A program made the translations under genes and the position numbers. This document shows positions 38,538-43,197 of a DNA stretch of 43,197 bases, piece by piece (positions within the stretch are counted from its first letter, which is position 1; each line of letters opens with the position of its first letter). The stretch is taken from contig CALGJQ010000050.1 in the NCBI GenBank assembly GCA_937928545.1, positions 1-43,197 on the forward strand. The letters run 5' to 3'. The stretch comes from an uncultured Verrucomicrobiales bacterium (lineage in GTDB: Bacteria; Verrucomicrobiota; Verrucomicrobiia; Verrucomicrobiales; Akkermansiaceae). The notes below the pieces were generated by a model, which saw nothing but the letters and a program-made list of their open reading frames with translations, was not told where the DNA came from and made no database searches.

Positions 38538-40076
38538 CTATTTCTTAGCACGCTTCTTTTTCTTCTTATTCTTTTTGGTGTGGGAAATGACAGGACGTTC
38601 CATCTTTGAATCAACGGGCCGAAAGACCCAAGGCTGCCACAGGGCGCGGGCCTTTTTCCATTCTTCGAGACTGCGGGTGGGATACCAAGCAGGGAGGCCG
38701 ACGTGGAAGAAATCGTAGTTCTTGATGTTGGCATTGACCCATTCGCCGACGGTGGAGGTTGGACATTTTTCGGGGAAGGTGGTGTTTGCTCCGCCAAATT
38801 CTCCGACCAGGCCTTGGTCCTTGATGACTTCCATACGCCATTTGTTGAGCTCGGCGAGGAGGGTCTTTTTCACTTCGGCGTAGGCGGGGTCGGCGGCGAG
38901 GTTATTGATTTCGTGGGGGTCTTTTTTGAGGTCGAAGAGTTCGATCTCGGGTTTGCTGGAGGCCATGAAGAGGGATTGAGCTTTGTTAAGTTTACCCTCG
39001 AGGTGGAGAATGTTCATTTCCGCCAGAGCGGGATAGGCGCTCTCTTTGTAGTGAGAGAATTGACAGTAAGCCCGCTCAGGCATGAGGTTCAGGATGAGCT
39101 TATGATCGCGGGAGCGGATGGTGCGCATGGCATCATGAGTGTCATCCATTTTGTCACGGGCCGCGAAGATGTATTGGCGGTTTTTAACGTCATCACTGAA
39201 GAGGCTTTTTCCGTGAAGAGGGACAGGAGCATTGATCTCTGCAGCTTCGAGAATGGTGGCGCAAATATCGATCGAACTGACAAGAGAGGTGCTGACTTGG
39301 CCCGGTTGGACTTTATCTGGATAGCGCATAATCATGGGGATCCGAATGCCGCCATCATAGAGGAATTGCTTACCGCGGATGTGACAACGACCGTGGTCTC
39401 CGATGAAAAAGACGATCGTGTTGTTAGCGAGGCCTTCGTCATCGAGACGCTTGAGGATCTCCCCTACCTGACGATCAACCAATTGCATCTGTTCGAGGCC
39501 ATTTGCCCAGTCTCGACGGATGAATTCGGTATCGGCGTAGTATGGTGGAATCTCAACGTCCTTGGTGGAGATAGGGCGTTCAGGGTCGCGATTCCAGAGA
39601 CGGTGAGTGCCTCCGAAGGTGATGCGAGCGAAGAAGGGTTGGCCGTCTTTGCGCTGCTTCCAATCGGTGCCTTGAAAGAGCTCGTCTTTTTGATCGGGGA
39701 GGAAATTACAGTCAGTCTTCCACGACATGAGGGAGGTGTGATATCCAGCTTCAGCAAAGAGATGAGGGATGGGCTTGATGCCGTGAGGGAGGGGCTTTTT
39801 GTCGTCGGTGCGATGTTGATGTGCTCCGATGTAATTTTGGTGGAAGCCAGTCATCATGGCGGAACGCGAAGTCGAACACACGGGCGAGGTAGTGAAGGCG
39901 GTCTCGTAACGAATCCCCTGCGAAGCAAGCTTGTCCACATGCGGAGTGTAAATTCCTTTAGTCCCGTAACAGGAGAGGTCGGGAGACCAGTCTTCGATAG
40001 TGATCCAGAGGATGTTTGGACGTTCCGCCGAGGACAAGAGAGAAGGCAGGAAGAGAAGAAAGAAAAGTAGTTTCAT
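38538..40076 (-). CDS. Secreted sulfatase (heparan N-sulfatase/SGSH-like), CSTSR type
   Basis: 512 residues. Signal peptide at 1-17 (LLSSA). The active-site motif is VCSTSRSAMMTG with Cys67, the residue converted to formylglycine, and Thr at the place usually held by Pro (C-x-P/A-x-R). The metal site has TIEDWSP, Glu-Asp instead of the usual Asp-Asp. Other blocks are PHVDKLASQGIRYETAF, GDHGRCHIRGKQFLYDGGIRIPMIMRYP and FDLKKDPHEINNLA. The C-terminus is strongly basic (KKNKKKKKRAKK). It most resembles the sulfamidase branch of S1 sulfatases. It is 13 bp behind the next sulfatase gene in the operon. No sulfatase-maturing enzyme is in view. Confidence 0.88.
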   Translation of the reverse strand: MKLLFFLLFLPSLLSSAERPNILWITIEDWSPDLSCYGTKGIYTPHVDKLASQGIRYETAFTTSPVCSTSRSAMMTGFHQNYIGAHQHRTDDKKPLPHGIKPIPHLFAEAGYHTSLMSWKTDCNFLPDQKDELFQGTDWKQRKDGQPFFARITFGGTHRLWNRDPERPISTKDVEIPPYYADTEFIRRDWANGLEQMQLVDRQVGEILKRLDDEGLANNTIVFFIGDHGRCHIRGKQFLYDGGIRIPMIMRYPDKVQPGQVSTSLVSSIDICATILEAAEINAPVPLHGKSLFSDDVKNRQYIFAARDKMDDTHDAMRTIRSRDHKLILNLMPERAYCQFSHYKESAYPALAEMNILHLEGKLNKAQSLFMASSKPEIELFDLKKDPHEINNLAADPAYAEVKKTLLAELNKWRMEVIKDQGLVGEFGGANTTFPEKCPTSTVGEWVNANIKNYDFFHVGLPAWYPTRSLEEWKKARALWQPWVFRPVDSKMERPVISHTKKNKKKKKRAKK

Positions 40077-40089
40077 ACAGTGCTACGAC

Positions 40090-41559
40090 TCAGTACTTCC
40101 CGTTGGTTTGAAACATATCTTTCTTGGATGGCCGGGGTCTCTTGCGAACAGAATGGTCGGGAGCGCCAGTTTCACGATCGAATTCATCGGGGGTTCGTTT
40201 TGAAGGAAGGTAGTCCTTGGTCGCTTCGAATTGCTTTTTAAGGAGGTGCTTATACTCGAGAAAGAGAGGACGGTAGTCTTTGTTTCCCGCGAGATTATTG
40301 AGCTCAAAGGGATCATTTTTGAGATCATAAAACTCGAACTCAGCACGAGGCTTGGTGAGGCAGCGCTCTTGGGCGGGGGTGAGTCCCCCGCTTAATCCTT
40401 TAAGCTTCTGAATCGCGGTCCAAGAGGGACTCCGACCGGCATCAGCCGAAGGAGTGTTGGGAAGGTCTGGATAGGTGTTGTGAATGAGCTTCCACCGCTG
40501 GGTCACCACAGCACGCCCATGATCTTCGTAGTCATGCCAGTGATCTTCGGCAAAGACTTGAGAACGAGTGACAGCCTTGGGATCCTTAAGAATTGGAAGA
40601 AAGGAAACTCCCTCGAATGATTTGGCAGGTTCGAGACCAGCGAGTTGAGTAAAGCTGGGTGCGATATCGACGGATGATACTAAGCTGGTTGTCCTTTGGT
40701 TCGGCTTGATGGAAGCGGGCCATTTAACGATCCATGGAGTGCGGATTCCACCATCATAGAGGGTCGTTTTGTCACCTGGAAATGGACGACCATTGTCGCT
40801 AATGAAGAGGATGAGGGTGTTCTCGGTGACTTTCTGTTTTTCGAGCTCTGCGACAACTTTGCCGACATACTGGTCAAGGCGACCGATCTCATCGTAGTAG
40901 AGACGATAATCTTCTCGGACCTCTGGAGTATCTGGAGAGTACGGCGGAACTCGTACGTCTTTCGATTGATGAGGAGGATCGAGCGCTCCATCTTCATAGG
41001 CTCGATGAGGATCGAGAGCAGCAAGCCAGAGGAAGAAGGGTTTGTCCTTAGGGCGATTTTCAAGAGTGGACACCCAAGCTTCACATCCGCTAGGTGACTT
41101 CGCGACCATCTTACCGGGTTTGGCATCGGTTCCAGTGGGGAGAATGAAGCCTGCGGTCGATGCCTCAAAGACGTCATTAAAGCGGTCTTTAACGGCTTCG
41201 CCGAGATGCCACTTTCCGGCAGCGGCGGTGTAGTAGCCGGCTGATTTGAGCTTTTCAACAAAGGTGAGAGACTCAGCTGGAAGCGGCCAATGAAGTTGCT
41301 CGGCTCCGGTATTATGAGGGTATCTCCCGGTAATGATACTCGCCCGACTTGGGCTACAGGAATTCGCTGTGAGGTAGGCGTGCTGAAAGGTCATGCCGGA
41401 CTTTGCAAGGGCGTCGATATTTGGAGTCTTGATCGCAGGATGGCCATAGGCTCCACAGTCATCCCAGTTCATGTCATCGGCGATGATGAGGATGATATTC
41501 GGGCGATCTGCGGCGAAGACTGAACCGAGCAAAGTGAGGAAGAGAGTGAGAGTTTTCAT
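40090..41559 (-). CDS. Secreted sulfatase (SGSH-like), CSPSR type
   Basis: 489 residues. Signal peptide at 1-16. RPNIILIIADDMNW holds the metal-binding Asp pair, NSCSPSRASIITGRYPHNTG the formylglycine Cys68 in the canonical CSPSR, then TAAAGKWHLGE, SDNGRPFPGDKTTLYDGGIRTP and LYDGGI-type metal residues. It ends with FYDLKNDPFELNNLAG. The sequence fits S1 sulfatases of the heparan N-sulfatase type. The ATG overlaps the preceding sulfatase stop (ATGA). The substrate is probably an anionic algal or animal polysaccharide; this is inferred. Confidence 0.92.
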   Translation of the reverse strand: MKTLTLFLTLLGSVFAADRPNIILIIADDMNWDDCGAYGHPAIKTPNIDALAKSGMTFQHAYLTANSCSPSRASIITGRYPHNTGAEQLHWPLPAESLTFVEKLKSAGYYTAAAGKWHLGEAVKDRFNDVFEASTAGFILPTGTDAKPGKMVAKSPSGCEAWVSTLENRPKDKPFFLWLAALDPHRAYEDGALDPPHQSKDVRVPPYSPDTPEVREDYRLYYDEIGRLDQYVGKVVAELEKQKVTENTLILFISDNGRPFPGDKTTLYDGGIRTPWIVKWPASIKPNQRTTSLVSSVDIAPSFTQLAGLEPAKSFEGVSFLPILKDPKAVTRSQVFAEDHWHDYEDHGRAVVTQRWKLIHNTYPDLPNTPSADAGRSPSWTAIQKLKGLSGGLTPAQERCLTKPRAEFEFYDLKNDPFELNNLAGNKDYRPLFLEYKHLLKKQFEATKDYLPSKRTPDEFDRETGAPDHSVRKRPRPSKKDMFQTNGKY

Positions 41560-42944
41560 TTCTTTTTGATTTGATTACCGAAGGCATCGACTTCGATTTG
41601 TGCGGCCTTTGAAATCGGAGGCGTCATCATGGTGGCGATGGCTTTTTGAAGTTTCGCTTTTGCCGCAGCGGCTTTCGATGAGAGATTGGCGGGATGAAGG
41701 AGCTCCTCTTTGTAGCCGAGACCATCGATAGCGTAGAGGCGGCCATCGGTGAAAAGCTTAAAGTCATGATCGAGGGCGAAGATGTGGCGCTTGAAAGCCA
41801 TCTTATCCCAGCCCGGTCGTGGGTCATACCAGAAAAATGCAGAGTCACGGGTTTGGCCCTTTTCTCCATAAAGCTGAGGAGCAAAACTGACCCCATCATA
41901 ATGCCATTCATCAGGAATCTCTTGTCCTGCAAGATCTGCCAAAGTCGGCAAAAAATCAGAAGGGTCAATGAGGTCTGAATTAACTGACGCCTTGATGCTC
42001 CCAGGCCAACTAGCGATGAGAGGAACCCGAATTCCACTTTGAAGCGGAGTGGCTTTCCCTCCCCGAACAACCTGATCGTTCAAATGAGAGATCACAGAAT
42101 TGTTTGTGCCGTTGTCTGAATAAAAGAGAATGAGCGTTTCCTCGCGAAGACCAAGCTTCTCGATCCCATCGACAACTCGACCGACAATAGTGTCCATGTA
42201 GGCGACCATATCGGGAAAGTATTGATCGTCTTCATCGAGACGTTTCGATGGATCCTCATTCCAAATCTCAGAATCCGGGGTAGGATTAACCGGCCAATGA
42301 GGGAGGGCCATGGGATAGTAAACGAAAGCCTTTTCGTCTTTATTGTTTTCGAGAAACTTCAGGAGAAATTCCACCGAAATATCTTCGCCGTATTTCCCCT
42401 CAACTTGTTTGTGAAGAGTTCCATCCTGAAGATAGGTCGGATTGGCATAACGAGAGCCTTTGTCCTCAGTATGGAGTGAGTGGAAGAGAGAATATTTATG
42501 GAAGCCTGCATCTTTGGGATGCATCCCAGTCCCCCGTCGTTTTTCAGCGTTTGGGAAGTCGGGCGGGTCGTAAGATTGCAGCTGCCACTTTCCAGCGATA
42601 CAGGTCCGGTAGCCGAATGACTGCATGAGATGACCAAAGGTTTTTTCTTCAGGTGGAAGGATGCCAAAATAGGTCCAGTTCCGGTGATTCTCTTTCCCTG
42701 TCATGATCTCTAAACGAGTCGGAGAGCAAAGAGGCTGAGAATAGGCGTGAGTAAAACGGAGGCCAGTGGCGGCAAGTTGATCTAGACGAGGAGTTTTATA
42801 GTCAGATCCTCCGTAGCAGCCTAAACCCTCGAGTCCGATATCATCCGCCATGATGAGAACCACTTTTTTGGGAAGAGGGAGCTCTGAAGATTGGACAATC
42901 CCAATCAAAAGACAGGTCGCGAGTGAAACAAGAAGCCGATTCAT
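41556..42944 (-). CDS. Secreted arylsulfatase-like sulfatase, CSPTR type
   Basis: 462 residues from ATG 42944. The longer frame up to 43034 is not protein-like, and MNRLLVSLATCLLIGIVQSS is a good signal peptide. KVVLIMADDIGLEG holds the Asp pair and PLCSPTRLEIMTGK the formylglycine Cys73. CIAGKWQLQ and YSDNGTNNSVISHL follow. It differs clearly from the other two sulfatases, so the three likely remove sulfate from different positions of the same polysaccharide. It is the first gene of the three-gene operon. Confidence 0.9.
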   Translation of the reverse strand: MNRLLVSLATCLLIGIVQSSELPLPKKVVLIMADDIGLEGLGCYGGSDYKTPRLDQLAATGLRFTHAYSQPLCSPTRLEIMTGKENHRNWTYFGILPPEEKTFGHLMQSFGYRTCIAGKWQLQSYDPPDFPNAEKRRGTGMHPKDAGFHKYSLFHSLHTEDKGSRYANPTYLQDGTLHKQVEGKYGEDISVEFLLKFLENNKDEKAFVYYPMALPHWPVNPTPDSEIWNEDPSKRLDEDDQYFPDMVAYMDTIVGRVVDGIEKLGLREETLILFYSDNGTNNSVISHLNDQVVRGGKATPLQSGIRVPLIASWPGSIKASVNSDLIDPSDFLPTLADLAGQEIPDEWHYDGVSFAPQLYGEKGQTRDSAFFWYDPRPGWDKMAFKRHIFALDHDFKLFTDGRLYAIDGLGYKEELLHPANLSSKAAAAKAKLQKAIATMMTPPISKAAQIEVDAFGNQIKKK

Positions 42945-43034
42945 TGAGAAGAAGCTTGAGACAAAAAGAAGTGGAGATCCAGCTTCGACTCTCCGCCCCT
43001 GACCCACGTCACAGCCCCCCAAAGTTGGATGCAC

Positions 43035-43197
43035 CTATGGAAACTCTAACACCACGCGAACAAAGCAACGAGACCCCGTATGCGGAAGTCGCACCGTCAC
43101 AGAATCGAGCCCATTCCCTTGAGAAACTCGTTCCAGTTCAGGTCCCAGATTCCTCTCCCAATTCACCAGATCAGAACTGACCTCAACGATGAGATCA
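43035..43197 (-). CDS. C-terminal end of a larger exported protein (partial)
   Basis: The minus-strand frame entering from the right edge runs 53 codons to a TAG at 43035. It reads DLIVEVSSDLVNWERNLGPE, later DSVTVRLPHTGSRCFVRVVLEFP and stop. A VEVSSDLVNW-like strand near the end, followed by a closing FVRV strand, is a typical C-terminal module of large secreted proteins in Verrucomicrobiota (from memory). It ends 90 bp before the first sulfatase start and may share its transcript. Confidence 0.6.
   Translation of the reverse strand, partial: DLIVEVSSDLVNWERNLGPELERVSQGNGLDSVTVRLPHTGSRCFVRVVLEFP

Noticed and set aside
38703..40070. A 455-residue open frame on the plus strand
   Set aside because: It is antisense to the complete sulfatase gene at 38538-40076, lacks any family signature and reflects codon-position base bias of that gene.
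1..43197. CRISPR arrays, tRNA or rRNA genes, complete transposase or integrase genes
   Set aside because: None recognised by eye: no regularly spaced repeat array, no cloverleaf that I could support, and no DDE or tyrosine recombinase motif in any frame. A covariance-model scan could still find small RNAs.

Overview
The window looks like chromosomal DNA of a Gram-negative bacterium of the Verrucomicrobiota. This is an inference from gene content: an lpxA gene (lipid A), an array of GFTLVE-type pseudopilin genes, a three-sulfatase operon, a GH71/99-like hydrolase, a protein with GQLK-type repeats, and a partial protein at the right edge ending in a VEVSSDLVNW-type segment that I associate with exported proteins of this phylum. 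I saw no rRNA, tRNA or CRISPR array.

Positions 1-17,400 are an accessory (defence/mobile) region. It holds a partial YkgJ-like gene; a Type II-like restriction-modification pair (C5 cytosine methyltransferase plus HNH nuclease) followed by a probably frameshifted small kinase-like gene, this block being bracketed by 68-bp direct repeats; a CapA-like gene; fragments of a VCBS/FG-GAP protein and of a DUF3368 PIN-like protein; three toxin-antitoxin pairs (ParE type at 5.4-5.95 kb, PIN type at 13.3-14.0 kb, ParDE at 16.7-17.3 kb); two MITE-like elements; and a decayed ADP-ribosylglycohydrolase gene. Its centrepiece (6,690-12,481, minus strand) is a three-gene unit: a second C5 cytosine methyltransferase, a 1000-residue protein with two GHKL ATPase domains and an HEF-containing histidine-kinase core, and a receiver-domain protein with a large unassigned C-terminal region. 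Both junctions overlap by exactly 8 nt. I read it as a two-component-controlled, methyltransferase-linked defence system and it is the best candidate here for a poorly described system.

Positions 17,400-29,400 are mostly ordinary chromosome: a GH71/99-like hydrolase, rluE, a BlaI repressor with a clear operator, a BlaR1-type M56 protease fused to a complete class B penicillin-binding-protein module (with altered active-site motifs), an FmdB-type zinc ribbon protein, rpsN, rph, a tandem array of five pseudopilin-like genes of which only the first keeps the cleavage motif, a DUF2452 gene and lpxA.

Positions 29,360-34,343 (minus strand) form a tightly overlapping operon of two PAS-PP2C (SpoIIE/RsbU-like) genes and pfkA. 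One phosphatase has all metal-binding aspartates; its upstream paralogue has lost them and is probably a pseudophosphatase. Next come a YiaA/B-type membrane protein and a three-gene envelope operon (OmpA-domain protein, small membrane protein, membrane-anchored coiled-coil protein with two helix-hairpin-helix-like domains). Positions 38,538-42,944 hold three secreted sulfatases in one minus-strand operon, followed at the right edge by the C-terminus of another gene.
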